Assembly: GCA_001599935.1 (NCBI GenBank) | Contig: BCIJ01000037.1 | Location: 1-35,987 of the forward strand | DNA length: 35,987 nucleotides | Source of the DNA: Holtermannia corniformis | Taxonomy: Eukaryota; Basidiomycota; Tremellomycetes; Holtermanniales | Reading direction: 5' to 3' | Part shown: piece after piece, positions 9,181-24,588 of the stretch | Layout of the letters: each line of letters begins with the position of its first letter | How positions within the stretch are numbered: the first letter of the stretch is position 1 | Translations under genes and position numbers: made by a program | The notes under the pieces: model-generated | Told to the model about the DNA's origin: nothing | What the model saw: only the letters and a program-made list of their open reading frames with translations | Database searches by the model: none

Positions 9181-9362
9181 TGTAAGCGCGCGCCGGCTAT
9201 TTTCTCCGCGATCTTTCCCTCGCCTGCTCCGAGCTCAAGTCAGACTTGTATCTGGTGGCTTTTCCTTAGTCGAGCAGAGTACTCTAGCAGAGATACAGCG
9301 TGTTGCTGTCGACAGTCTCAGCGTCAAGACCCAGAGTGTAGGGCAGCCGAGGCGCCCTTCCA
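9181..9362 (+). mobile_element. Family II gypsy 3' LTR
   Basis: This 182-base LTR (TGTAAG to CTTCCA) follows the purine tract TTGGTGAGGG and lies 53 bases after the gag-pol stop. Its ends match family I LTRs, and a central block (AGAGTACTCTAG at 9276-9287, GATACA, TGTTGCTGT) is shared. The rest is divergent and the GC-rich hairpin of family I is absent. Its outer end abuts a copia RT fragment, so the family II element inserted into a copia element. The predicted target duplication is CAATG (9363-9367); its partner is not visible. Confidence 0.8.
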
Positions 9363-10108
9363 CAATGAAGCAGTCCAAAGTCTTTCATGTTGCCGATCGC
9401 CCTGCAAATCAAAAGGTTGTTGGATCCCGTTGGGTGTTTACTGTCAAGCGCAATCAGGCTGGNGAGATTACTCGCTACAAAGCTCGNTTAGTTGCGCAAG
9501 GCTTCTCCCAGCGTGANGGATTTGACTACCAAGAGACGTTTGCACCNGTTGCCAAGTTCCAATCCATACGCACGATCCTTGCCCTTGCCTGCCTGCATGA
9601 CCTGGAACTTCACCAAATGGACGTCAAGACNGCTTTTCTGTANGCNNCNTTGTCTGAGGACATTAAAATGGCGCTNCCAGATGGCTATGACGAGCTGGTG
9701 GAGACTTGTGACCGTTCCGCAAAGTGCTTGCAACTGGACAAGTCGATTTATGGACTCAAACAGTCTCCTCGCAACTGGTACCATTTGCTCGATGTGTTTC
9801 TGCGTTCATTAGGTTTTCAGCGCTCTCCTTGTGACCATTCGGTCTACAGTCGGCTTGATTCCCNAGGTCTGATCATTGTTGGTGTTTATGTGGACGACTT
9901 GACGATTGCTGCGGCCAAGCTTGCGACTCTGTCNGANTTCAAGTCTCTGATCTCGAAAGAGTTCGAGATGAAGGATTTGGGTGAAATGGAGTACATCTTG
10001 GGCTTGCAAGTGCGTCGAAATCGAAGTGCTAGGACTCTGCATCTTTCTCAAGAGCGCTACATACTTGATGTGCTGGAGCGGTTCGGAATGCTTGACTGCA
10101 ATCCTGTT
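9363..10108 (+). pseudogene. Ty1/copia reverse transcriptase fragment
   Basis: This is the central part of a copia-type RT. Motifs in order: GSRWVFTVKRN, YKARLVAQGFSQ, DYQETFAPVAKFQSIR, QMDVKTAFL, YGLKQSPRNWY, and the catalytic YVDD at 9887-9898. It ends after LERFGMLDCNPV, where copia similarity stops abruptly. Gag, protease, integrase and RNase H are absent, and 13 N bases are present. It is a relic cut on the left by the family II gypsy element and on the right by rearranged sequence. Confidence 0.88.
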
Positions 10109-10272
10109 GGAGACGACGCTCTCTGTCAGCAAACCGGTAGAATGGTTCGATGCATATTAACCTGTTGGAAGACGACGCTAATTACAAGTAAGCAGAGTAC
10201 AACAGGTTAAGATCAAAGCAGCGTACCTCTCTGTCAGCAAACCGATAGAATGGTTCGATGCAGAGAGGTACG
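10103..10272. repeat. Mosaic of short direct and inverted repeats at the transposon/host junction
   Basis: A 36-base sequence at 10119-10154 recurs at 10227-10262 with one mismatch. A 17- to 19-base sequence (CCTGTTGGAGACGACGCT) at 10103-10120 recurs at 10161-10179 with one extra A. Two inverted repeats are interleaved: TTAACCTGTT 10157-10166 with AACAGGTTAA 10201-10210, and CGTACCTCTCTG 10222-10233 with CAGAGAGGTACG 10261-10272. Both pairs are perfect. Confidence 0.9.
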
Positions 10273-10432
10273 TGCGCAGCTTCGAGCGAAAAGACGTCTG
10301 AAAGTTCGCGGGAAAAAATACCGTCTCGCGCCGACGCGTTGAATCTTGCAACAAAGACTAGCTCAGCGTGATGCTTGATGCGTCGCGTGACATTGCTTGC
10401 AATCCTGCATCTCGTAGAACGTTGCAAGCAGC

Positions 10433-12214
<1,782 letters not shown>

Positions 12215-12347
12215 GGACGGCAAACAAGAGCTTGAGAGCACGCTTATACGAGGACGTGCGGTTCAAAATACGGGTCACGTGATGAGCACGTGGTTGGTCA
12301 CACTCGGCCGTACCGCCGATGCTGCTGAGCCGGAGTCGACAGCCAGC
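12215..12347. promoter_or_regulatory. Divergent MetAP2/RAD10 promoter with paired E-boxes
   Basis: About 130 bases separate the MetAP2 start from the chosen RAD10 start. Two CACGTG hexamers lie at 12276-12281 and 12287-12292, eleven bases apart start to start. In fungi this core is bound by bHLH factors of the Cbf1/Pho4/USF type (established knowledge). Use here is inference. Confidence 0.55.
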
Positions 12348-13546
12348 ATGGTCATGGACACTTCTGTGGATCCTGCCGCGTCAAATAGCGATCTGGGAAA
12401 CTCCAACTTGAAACAGACCACAGGCGGCAACCATCGAAACGCTAGAATCGCCGTCTCGCTCAGTAATGGCACAACCGTAACGAATCCCTCCTCGGAAGCA
12501 GCCGAAGAGGCGTCGAACCCCGTGTCAACAGAAGGTGGTGACGGTCCGACAGCGAGTGTGCGCACGAAACCGGTCAACCGACCGGTGACGTCCAAGTCAG
12601 CTATCGTGTACAATGCCAGTCAAGTGAGCAAAGTCTTTTCGATCACGATCATTGTGCTAAGCTTGATTCAAAGCGCAAGAATCCAGTTCTAGCGTTGGTG
12701 AAGAACGTTGCAGTTGAATTAGGGGATATCCAGGCCGACTACCAAGTTGGAGCGACGACCGGCGTTCTCTTCCTCAGGTATCTCGGTCTTAACTCAGCTT
12801 GAAACAGCAACCTGACAGCCACAGCTTGAGATACCATCGGCTGCATCCCGAGTATCTGCACACCCGCATCGAAAAGCTTCAAGGCATCTATCTCCTTCGA
12901 ATCCTGCTCATCCTGTGCGATGTCGTACGTCGCATCGCTTATTGACCGACTCTATGTACTAAAGTCTCCAAGACGGAGCATCACCAATCACTACGAGAGC
13001 TCACGAAGACTGGCATCATCAATAATATAACCGTGTTCGTGGCGTGGACGTCAGTGTCGTCGATTGTCGCTCGTCAGGGCGCTGATTGGTGCAGTAACGA
13101 GGAAGCCGCAAATTATCTGCAAATATTCAAAGCGTCGGAGAACAAGTCGGCCGACTCCCTGAAGGAGCGTGTACATCAGTCGTATCATGCTCAGCTGGAG
13201 AATTGCTTGACCAGCGGCAAGAAGCTTCAGAAACCAGATGTTTGGACACTGGCTGGCAATCTAGGAGTATGTGCCGTCCACAGCGTTCGGCAAGTACTCA
13301 ACGCTAGCAACGCAGTCGTTCGCCTCCATCGCCAACGCCACACCGCAGCAACTTAGCGTTTTGCCGGGACTTGGCCCGGTCAAGGTCAAATCACTGACTG
13401 ATGCGTTCGGGCAGCCGTTCAAGGTTTCAGGGGCGACGTTGAAACGGCATGATAAGGAACAGGCTGCGCCAGCTCCCGCAGTCGTCGCAAGCTCTGCGAC
13501 AAATGATTCCATCGGTCCGTGTTGTGTTTGTGACGCGCAACCCTGA
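12348..13546 (+). CDS. RAD10: DNA repair endonuclease subunit Rad10/ERCC1
   Basis: This is the non-catalytic partner of the XPF/Rad1 nuclease, which makes the 5' incision in nucleotide excision repair and processes crosslinks in the nucleus. Exons 12348-12623, 12674-12777, 12825-12924, 12973-13049, 13095-13266 and 13316-13546 give 319 codons. After a disordered Ser/Thr-rich N-terminus comes the central domain (NPVLALVKN, DYQVGATTGVLFLSLRYH, HPEYLHTRI, LRELTKTGIINNITVFVAWTNEEAANYL). The C-terminal helix-hairpin-helix pair includes LPGLGPVKVKSL. The length suits a fungal Rad10. In-frame upstream ATGs exist at 12213 and 12282, but the first overlaps the MetAP2 start and the second sits between the E-boxes, so I chose 12348; the family gives no help with the exact start. 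RIB7 begins 77 bases downstream. Confidence 0.93.
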
Positions 13547-13623
13547 CAGCTTTAGGCGTCGACCTGCCACTCGGCACATGGCAAGATCCGTTGGACACTG
13601 AAGATGACCAGGAGCGGTTTGAT

Positions 13624-14654
13624 ATGCCTGTTGCGGAAGTCCCAGTCACCCCGGTACCACCGACTTTTCTCAATGCTCATCTGCCACAACTTGATCGCAT
13701 CCCGTCAAGCAAACCACATATCACACTCACTTATGCACAATCCTCCAATAACATGATAGCCGGCCCCGGAGGGGCAAGAGTCACTATCAGTGGCAAAGAG
13801 TCGATGCAGATGACGCATTGGTGCGTTTCTGCGTGTCCGCCAAGGCCTTGTTGACTGGGTAGGATGCGTACAATGCACGACTCCATCATGATCGGCATCG
13901 GGACTCTGCTCCTGGACGACCCTAGGCTTCAAGGTGCACACGAGACCCTCGTTCAGAACAAAAAGCTCATCGACACGTAGTCACTGGATTGCCGCCAGGG
14001 ATAGCTCAGCCACCTCCGCCTCAGCCGCTCATCCTCGATCCCAAACTTCGCTTCCCTGTCGACGCACGTATACTCAAAGCGTGGCGGGAGGATCAGCGCG
14101 GACTCGCGAAACAGCCGTGGCTCATCTGCGGCACGCAAGTCGAATCTCATCGGATACATGACCTGGAAGCGGCTGGTGCTCGAATAGTCCCTGTTGAGCT
14201 CGATCGCGATGGTGAGCTCCGTCCGCCCTGTGGTTAGTGGCTTATACGTATGCAGGTCGCATCAGTCCTGCTCGCCTACCATCATTGATGCAGGAACTGT
14301 CCCTACGATCATTGATGATCGAGGGTGGTGCACATGTTATCGAGTCCTGCCTGACTCGCGATGACGGCAAGCCCGTGATAGATACGGTCATCATAACCAT
14401 TTCGCCGATGGTAATCGAAGATGGTGTATGTGTTCTACCAAGTGTTCGTGCCGCTGTAGATACAACGGAGCCCAGAGCTGATAACACTCCAGGGTGACAG
14501 TCAACCTATGCCCACTCTCAAAGCCCAACACGTTGAGATGCTGGGTCCGGATGTCATTGTCGTATGCACGCCAACAGAGGACACGACGACTGAGCCATAC
14601 GAGAGCCAGGTGATTGGAATGATTGCAGCAGGCCTGCAACCAGATGACGTGTGA
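13624..14654 (+). CDS. RIB7: Riboflavin biosynthesis reductase (Rib7-type)
   Basis: This cytosolic NADPH-dependent enzyme reduces 2,5-diamino-6-ribosylamino-4(3H)-pyrimidinone 5'-phosphate in the fungal riboflavin pathway. Five exons (13624-13820, 13863-13933, 13981-14211, 14256-14425, 14460-14654) give 287 codons. RibD C-terminal domain motifs are clear: PHITLTYAQS, ARVTISGKES, MTHWMRTMHDSIMIGIGTLLLDDPRL, then PLILDPKLRF and SLMIEGGAHVIES near the cofactor site. The start is the only in-frame ATG before the conserved domain. The last intron would be only 34 bases; its GTATGT donor and TAG acceptor keep the frame and avoid an early stop, so I accept it with some doubt. The gene converges on the PAK kinase with 106 bases between the stops. 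Confidence 0.92.
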
Positions 14655-14760
14655 AATGCAAGCATTACATGTGCTAGATCGATTCAACCGCGAGACTACA
14701 GACGACGATGCAAGGGCGACAAGGACAGACTGCTAAGGTGATATGAGGCTTGATGCCAGA
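14655..14760. other. Convergent intergenic gap RIB7/PAK kinase
   Basis: This short gap between two converging genes must hold both 3' UTRs or force their overlap. I see no distinct terminator-like structure. Confidence 0.6.
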
Positions 14761-17727
<2,967 letters not shown>

Positions 17728-18656
17728 GGCGAGGATCGGCAGTTGATCGAGGCCTGATGAGGATGCAGCGAGCCTCTAGAGGCCGTGCGTGGGAGCGATA
17801 CGCCAGGCAGTAGATCACGGCCAGGGCGATATACGAGCGACAGTGGTGCTGGTGCAATCGTCCAGCGGGGGGATTCTGTCGGTAGCCACGACGGCTAGCG
17901 ATGACCGGTCTGATGTGAGTCGCCTCCAGAGTCAACCACAGTCAGTGACAGTGCCGACGAAAGCGAGCGTCGCGCTTTGCCCCTGATGGCGTCGCGTCTG
18001 TGCGTGGCAGGCAGAGCCGGCGGGGACGTGCCAGGGGTGATGGCGAGTGGGAGACTAGCAGATCTGCTGGGTGAAGCGAGCCGTACCGTGAGCAGGCCAG
18101 GTAGACTGTACGATGGTGCGAGCGCCGTGATGTCGCCGATGCTGGCTGGAGGGAAGAAAGCCGGTTGATGGTGGTGGTATGCGGCGACGTCTCACCACGC
18201 GTGCGCCTATTGCCGCGCCTATCACATCAGCCATCAGTAGGCTTGCCGCCAGATTGCTCTTCGCCCATGCCATTGTTGAGATGATCGACTCGACTGCGCG
18301 GTGGACGAGCGTGTCATGCACAGTGATCACGGTAAACTGCAAGCTCTCGAACGGCTTCAGTGTAAAGTGATAGGATCACAATGTGCACGATGGCCGCGCC
18401 AGAGTCTGACCGGCGTCAATCTCGACAGCATGGGTCGGTCACAGCTCACAGCTGCCGCTCCTTTACTGGTACTCTGAGCATCTCTGCAGAAGCAGCAGAG
18501 CGCTTGGACCGACATCTTGATCCGGTTGATGACGAACCTGTGCGATCTGCTGCCACGTTGAGCAACCGCCACTTGAACGACGACCAGCTCAACGAGTACT
18601 GCTCACTGCTCACTGTCACTGTCATTGTCCCGCCTCGGCGCGAGTCTGCGTGCTCG
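17728..18656. promoter_or_regulatory. Divergent intergenic region PAK kinase/GYP1
   Basis: About 930 bases separate the two divergent starts and presumably hold both promoters. An open frame in phase with GYP1 extends back to an ATG at 18381, so part may be 5' coding sequence. No recognised RNA gene or repeat was seen. Confidence 0.5.
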
Positions 18657-20760
18657 ATGCCATTGCCGCCGCCGACGCGCCCGCACTCGTCTCGGACGTT
18701 CTCTGCCGGCCCAGCCTCGGGCATCTTTGCTTCACCTGCAAAGCACACGCCGCGCAAGGCCGAGCGCGATTGGGACGACGCATGGGACAGCAGCTCGGAC
18801 AAGGAGGATGCAGCCGCGCCAGCCGCAAGCCATCCCAACGTGCGATCGCAAAGTCCCCAGTCGACCGAGCTCGACCACCGACAGTCGCTGGCCCCGAGCT
18901 CCCAGCCCGACCTACCGCTGGCCGACAGTCTGCAGGATGGCACCGCAATGAATGGCACAGGCTCTTGGGAGCTGGTGGACAATGTAGAAGCCGAGGGCGC
19001 GCAAGACGGCGTCAGGCAAGCAGCTCAACCTGCAGGTCGGGACGCTATCAAGTCAAATGTTCATGCGATTCTGCAAGGCAAGTTCCGTCGGCCATTTGGC
19101 AGCACATCGACATGTACTAAGACAGATATCATGCAGATCCCATGCAGCTCATCATCAACCTCTCTGGCCCTCCAATCCGGTCTGGAACAGAGACACCTCA
19201 ATCCCAGTCCTCACCCCGTCCCATGGCCGTTGATACCCCACCCACACCTTCGAGTTCCACGGCGCCAAGTATCAGCATCGCTCCGCCAACACCGCAGACT
19301 GCTACTTGTGCACCAGGTCCATCCCGCCTCGTACGGCAACGGAGTACGCGCACAGAGCGTCGGCGCGAGACATACGCAAAGGTGCTGCGAGGGCGTCAAG
19401 GCCAAGGCGAGAGTGTTGATATTGGTACGCGAACATGTACCTACGCCGCGTCTGTCCACTGACGTGCTACGCAGCCGAACTGAAAAAGCTCGCCTGGTCT
19501 GGCATCCCTGCTGAAGTACGCCCGGTCGCTTGGCAGCTCCTTCTGGTACGTGCACACGCGACGGCACGCGACGACGCTTAGCTGCGAGTAGAACTACCTT
19601 CCCCTGCCTTTGGCACCACGCCTCGCAACCTTGCAGCGAAAGCGCCGCGAATACTCTCAACTAGTCGACCAACACTTTGGACCGAGCGCTGGAACACTGG
19701 ATCAAGTCGTGGGCATCCTGCAACCAAACCGATGATCTGCTGACGGCCGCCCTCTTGTACAGATATGGCATCAAATCGAGATCGACGTGCCTAGGACTCG
19801 ACCTGGTGTGCTGCTGTGGAGCTGTGAGACGGCTCAGAGAGCAAGTAGCCGTGTGCCCAAAGTCATCGGCACTGACCCGAGTCCAGAGCCTCGAACGCAT
19901 CCTCTACATATGGGCCATTCGACATCCGGCCTCTGGCTACGTCCAAGGGATCAACGATCTTGCGACGCCCTTCTTCCAGGTGTTTTTGGGATCCTACATC
20001 GGTGAGTCGTGCTCCTTATCGATAGTGTCGGCTAAAGTGCTCCAGATGCCGACCCCGAGCTGTTTGACGCAGCGTTCCTCGATGCCGACGTGTTGGCCGC
20101 GATCGAGGCAGACTCTTTCTGGTGTCTCTCCAAGCTCTTGGACGGCATACAAGATAACTACATCAACGCTCAACCGGGCATACAGCGTCTGGTGAAACGC
20201 ATGTGCGAGCTCGTCAGAAGAATCGATCGTACGTCGGTCGTATCATGTGCGGACAACCACGCTTACTCTGCCAAGCACCTTTGGCGGCACACCTCGAGGA
20301 TCAGGGGATCGAATACATGCAGTTTGCGTTCCGGTGGATGAACTGCTTGCTGATGCGGGAGATGAGCGTAAACTGCACGATTCGCATGTGGGACACGTAT
20401 CTGGTCAGTCGTCCACGCTCGCATCGCTAGTCGCTGACAGCTCTCAGGCCGAGGGAACAGACGCCTTTTCGCAATTCCATCTCTACGTGTGCTCGGCGCT
20501 TCTTGTCAAATGGAGCGAGGTCCTGAAGAGCAAAGACTTCCAGGCAAGCTACTAGGTGACGCGACGACGCGGCTGACGTCCCACAGGAAATCATCATGTT
20601 CCTGCAGAACCTACCCACTTGCACGTGGACCGACCGCGACGTCGCCTTGTTGTTGTCCGAAGCATTCGTGCTGAAATCGACATGGCATGGCGCCGAGAAT
20701 CACTTTGCTCGTCGTCCGGGCGACCTGCCCGGGATGGCGGGCGGGATGGGAGGCAGATGA
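18657..20760 (+). CDS. GYP1: TBC-domain Rab GTPase activator, Gyp1/TBC1D22 type
   Basis: This GTPase-activating protein for Ypt1/Rab-type GTPases acts in Golgi traffic. Ten exons (18657-19077, 19137-19424, 19475-19545, 19592-19705, 19763-19840, 19887-20001, 20046-20228, 20276-20403, 20448-20543, 20587-20760) total 555 codons. A disordered N-terminus (DWDDAWDSSSDKED) precedes the TBC domain: LKKLAWSGIPAEVRPVAWQLLL, then IEIDVPRT with the arginine finger (codon 19793-19795). YVQGINDL carries the glutamine finger (19944-19946), followed by EYMQFAFRWMNCLLMRE and a C-terminal ALLLSEAFVLKSTWHGA. Three of the nine introns use GC-AG sites. An in-frame ATG at 18381 would add 92 residues. It converges on the Red1-like gene. 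Confidence 0.94.
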
Positions 20761-20968
20761 AGCTCCATTGTTGCCACATGGGATGCAGCGCACTATCATG
20801 ATATTCATCAAAGTCCAAGCTATACAATCTTGTCTCTCTACCGTGCAGTTGTCGATGCGTCATGCAGATGTTGCAATGCTCAGTCGTATGCAGGAATCCA
20901 TGCAGGAATGTTGTATCGTCGATGGTTGTTGATGGTCGCTTCCACGAGGCAGTTCGTAGATGAAAGAA
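20761..20968. other. Convergent intergenic gap GYP1/Red1-like
   Basis: About 208 bases between two gene ends, AT-richer than the flanking exons. They include a short repeat of ATGCAGGAAT around 20891-20910. I see no gene here. Confidence 0.5.
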
Positions 20969-23900
20969 CTATGCAGCAATCCCCAGAATGACGATGGCGT
21001 CAGAGAGCAAGTCGCGAATGTCGGTCGCGCAAGTCGAGAGCGAAAGGACGGTAGGCAAACCTGACAGATTGCGACGAGCTTCTTGTAACGCAAACGAGAC
21101 CTGCGCATTTGATGCAGTCGGTTGCTTGAGGTGGCTGAGCAAGTATGTCGATAGATCGGCGTCTGATCATTTTCAGTCGAGCATTCGATGGTGCATATCC
21201 AACCCACCAGTAACTTCGAGATCGCGTCCGAGATGGACACTGCCGCAACTGCGGTCCGAACAAACGCCTCCGGACGACTCATACCGGCAGAGTCGCACCG
21301 ACGGGTCTTTGCGGAGTATTCGGGTTAGGGCGATAGACGCAAGGCGATGCACGTCTACGTCGTGGTAAGTTTGGGTACCGCGGACATCAGACACTGCTCG
21401 AGGCTGGTTTGGCGAGACCACCTCTCTCGTGGTTGAAGTCAGCCGAGGCGTTGACGCGAGTAGGGATCGGTAGGGGCGAAAGTACATCTGCTTGTATCAG
21501 CGGGCGACGTGCTGTGAAGTGTAAGACTGACAGACGTGTAGCTTGAAGCACGCGTCGCCTAGAGATGCGAATGATGAGGATTCCACTCAGCAGCAGCTGG
21601 ACGTTGCAGTTCAGCCGTCCATACCTGTCTCGGCGACGTCGTTTGTGCGGCTTGCAAAGACTCAGTGGAGACAAGGATCAGTGTCGGATGACGTACGGGC
21701 CAAGTGCTCTTGCGTTGGGGCAGCTTCGAAAGACGTCAGTGACTCTGTCGTGCGCCTCGACAGTCAGGTGAGCAACGAACGACCACCTTGCGAGACTGTC
21801 GGCAAGCGTCAATTAACGTCGTTGGGCTAGATTCTTACCAGAAACCAAATGCTCGTTGCCAGTTTGCAGGATTGTCACGGCAGTGTCGACCGGGTGCACA
21901 GGCGCCTGTATGATGATTTCTGATGCTTCAATGGCAACGACTGGATCAACGTTGCTAGGCACCTCGACGGGTCCTGCCGAGCCTCAGCTGGGGTAAAACG
22001 TTTCCTGTGTCAACCTACTCGGCGTGGTAGGAATCATGGATGCGCGCGCCGACGCCAAAGCACTCTCTGCGCGCTTTGTCGCACGCTTCTTGCGGATGGC
22101 CTGCATCAAGCGATCCTTGGCAAGGCGAATCTCCTCTTCTTTGCTGGCCAGCAGTAGCCGCTGGGCCTCGACCTGAGAGTCGCCGCGGGATGAAGGTACG
22201 GTTGGGCCCTGATCGTCTTCCGAATCCGAGCTATCAGAGAGCTCGATGACGAGCTGGGCAGCCCGCCGCGCTGCGCCTCCAAAAACTGCTCGGCGCCTGT
22301 TACGCAAGACGGCGGTGCTTCGAGCAGCAGTCGTGGGCTGGTGTTCAAAGTCGGACGCTACAGGTCGCTTGATGCCTCGGGTCGATGCCTCGGTCGGCGG
22401 CGGTGGCTGCACGCCGCTGGGCGTAGGCGACCTAGGAACCTCGGCATCGACTTGATCGCTCGTTTCAGAAGGCGATATCTCTCCCTCTTCCAGATCGCCG
22501 TCCTCTTGTGTGTCTTTAGCGCTTGGTACCACCGCCGCCAGCGCGTCCGTCTCGGTACTGATTTCGAGTTCGAGTTCGGCGACTTGCTGCGCGATCAGAG
22601 TCTGCACTTGCTGGTCGGCAGCACTTTCGGCCGTATCGTCGACTTGATCAGTGGAGGTGGCGTGAGTCAGAGTGTTCTTGCGCGCCTTGAGACTCTCGAG
22701 AGCGGCTTGTCGACTTGCTAAGGCGGCTTGGCGAGCAGCACTCAGAGCTGCCGTTGGAGCGACGTCGGGCAGAGATACAGCTTGAACGGCCGCTGGCGGG
22801 GCGCTGGCATCTTGCAGGGACGTCGACTCCTTCGGAGTTGTAACGCGAAGCGGTGACGCTGGTGCATCGCACACTTCGGTTTCCTGAACCGCGACCGCTG
22901 TTGACTCTACTGGCAGAGGGATATTGGCTACTGGCGGGGGCGATGGCGAGTCGGAGTCGTATCTGAGAGTGACGGATGGCTCGAGCGGGCGGTCCCAGTT
23001 CTTTTGCGACTTGAGAGCAGTTGTCGTGGCCGGATAGCCGTGATGTCTGGTCAGTGGCATCAGAGGACGTGAGATGACCGGCGGGGAAGGGGAGAGTGCG
23101 GGTGAGGCGTGGGCGGCATCGGCCATACCGGACTTTCTTGACACGTCGGACGGTGGCTTGTATTGCGAGTGAATCATCAGGCGATGTGATGTTTCGACTG
23201 GGTGCTGCGTCGACTGTCTGGGCGAACGAGAGGCATTACGTGGAGGTGCGGGTTGGTAGTGTGAGAGTAGGATCCGGCGCACGTCAAAGATACTTGCGCC
23301 GCGATGCATGAGCTCTGCCGGGGCGATGCCCCACGATAGCAAGGTGCGCAGCAGCTCGAGGTATTCTTGGTACTCGCTTGTCGCCACTGAGCACTATCAA
23401 CACAGCTCGGCAGGGTGGAGAAAGACCACGTACTGTAAGGGTTGTTGCTTTCCCAGTTGACTGATTGATCGACGTCGCTGTCCATCTCACTCTGCGGCTG
23501 CTCTTGAAGCATTGCCCAGTCTTGCGATGTGCTCGCACGCCACTCGGACTCGACGGTGAACATGGTCATGTCGGCCGTGTGACCGCTTTCGCTGGCTGCA
23601 GAGCTGATCTCGCCATCTTCCCTGTCGCCGCGGGGTCGGTCGTCGTGCAGATTTTCATAGTTGCTCTGATGCGCCTCTGAGCTTGATCTGCGCGTCTGCT
23701 GCACGGCATCTGCTGTCGATGCAGGGTTTGCAGAGTCAACGCTTGCGCCGGATTCTGACGATGATGCGTCTTCCATGTCGACGTCGTCATCAAAGCTGTC
23801 GTCTGCGGTGATATGGATGGTCGGCCGGGTAGACGGGTCGAGTCTCGGTGGGCTAGCCAACGGCTGTACGTCTGGTTCAGCCGAGTGACTGTTGGCCTTT

Positions 23901-24394
23901 GGCGGCAATGGCAGAGCTTGCGCAACAACAGAGATCGAAGGGGGAGTTGCAGGCTTGAGGGCCGTATCCGTCACGAGCACTTGATCGATGCGGCTCTCGG
24001 CCAAAGGGGGTGTCTCTTGACCGTCTCCTTGCAGCTCGGTATCGCTGCTCAGCTTGGCGACGTCGTGCTGGGCAGTAGGGTCCTGCTGCCGATGCGGGGT
24101 CGAACCCAGACGACGACGTTTTGCCTGTGCAGACTCAAAGGCAGCTCGGCGTAACGCAGCGAGCCGTGCGACCGCGTCGACCGGAATTTCGGCTGATAGG
24201 GTTTCTTGTCGAGACGAGTCGACAGCCGGCAGTACAGCCATCACAGGCGTCGGACTCTGACCATCATCTGTATCGCTCGTGTCCACTTCGAGCTCATCTG
24301 GCAGTGGTGAGCTGTCCGAAGAGTCGGCTGGTTCCAGCGACAAGGTAGCTGGCGCCTTGTCGTGCTCTAGTGGTTTTGACGAGCCTGATCCCAT
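20969..24394 (-). CDS. Red1-like protein with C-terminal C3H zinc finger
   Basis: This is a large, mostly disordered protein. The first exon (24394-23434) is rich in Ser, Asp, Glu and Pro. The second (23386-22019) opens with a predicted helical block (EYLELLRTLLSWGIAPAELMHRGASIFDVRRILLSHY), continues through acidic and Pro-rich stretches, and ends in charged helices. Introns at 23433-23387 and 22018-21974 keep the frame; a third begins at 21838. Further exons carry YFRPYRS and the finger LCRYESSGGVCSDRSCGSVH (21233-21289), with C-X8-C-X4-C-X3-H spacing. That arrangement resembles the zf-C3H1 domain of fission yeast Red1, a nuclear RNA-elimination scaffold (MTREC). Orthology is inference. Exon joins between 21838 and 20969 are uncertain, as is the start; an open frame continues a few codons further upstream. 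Confidence 0.6.
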
Positions 24395-24588
24395 GCTGCT
24401 GTTCACTGTTGATGCTGACCCGGACAAGATGAATGGCGCAAAGGGACGATGCGCCGTCGTGAGCGAATCGCCGCCGAGAGGGGTTAGTCGACGACGGGCT
24501 CATGAACGATGATGCATCAATCGTCAGGCGCGACACTAGAGATGGCAGCCGGCAGCGGGTCCGTAGCGAGTGTACATGGGTGCAAAGC
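24395..24588. promoter_or_regulatory. Gap between CHS7 end and Red1-like start
   Basis: About 194 bases between two minus-strand genes in tandem. They must hold the CHS7 3' end and the promoter or first untranslated exon of the Red1-like gene. No motif stands out. Confidence 0.4.

Noticed and set aside
10222..10272. tRNA-like gene (paired ends plus GGTTCGATGC)
   Set aside because: At about 50 bases it lacks D and anticodon arms. It is better explained as an inverted repeat within a duplication.
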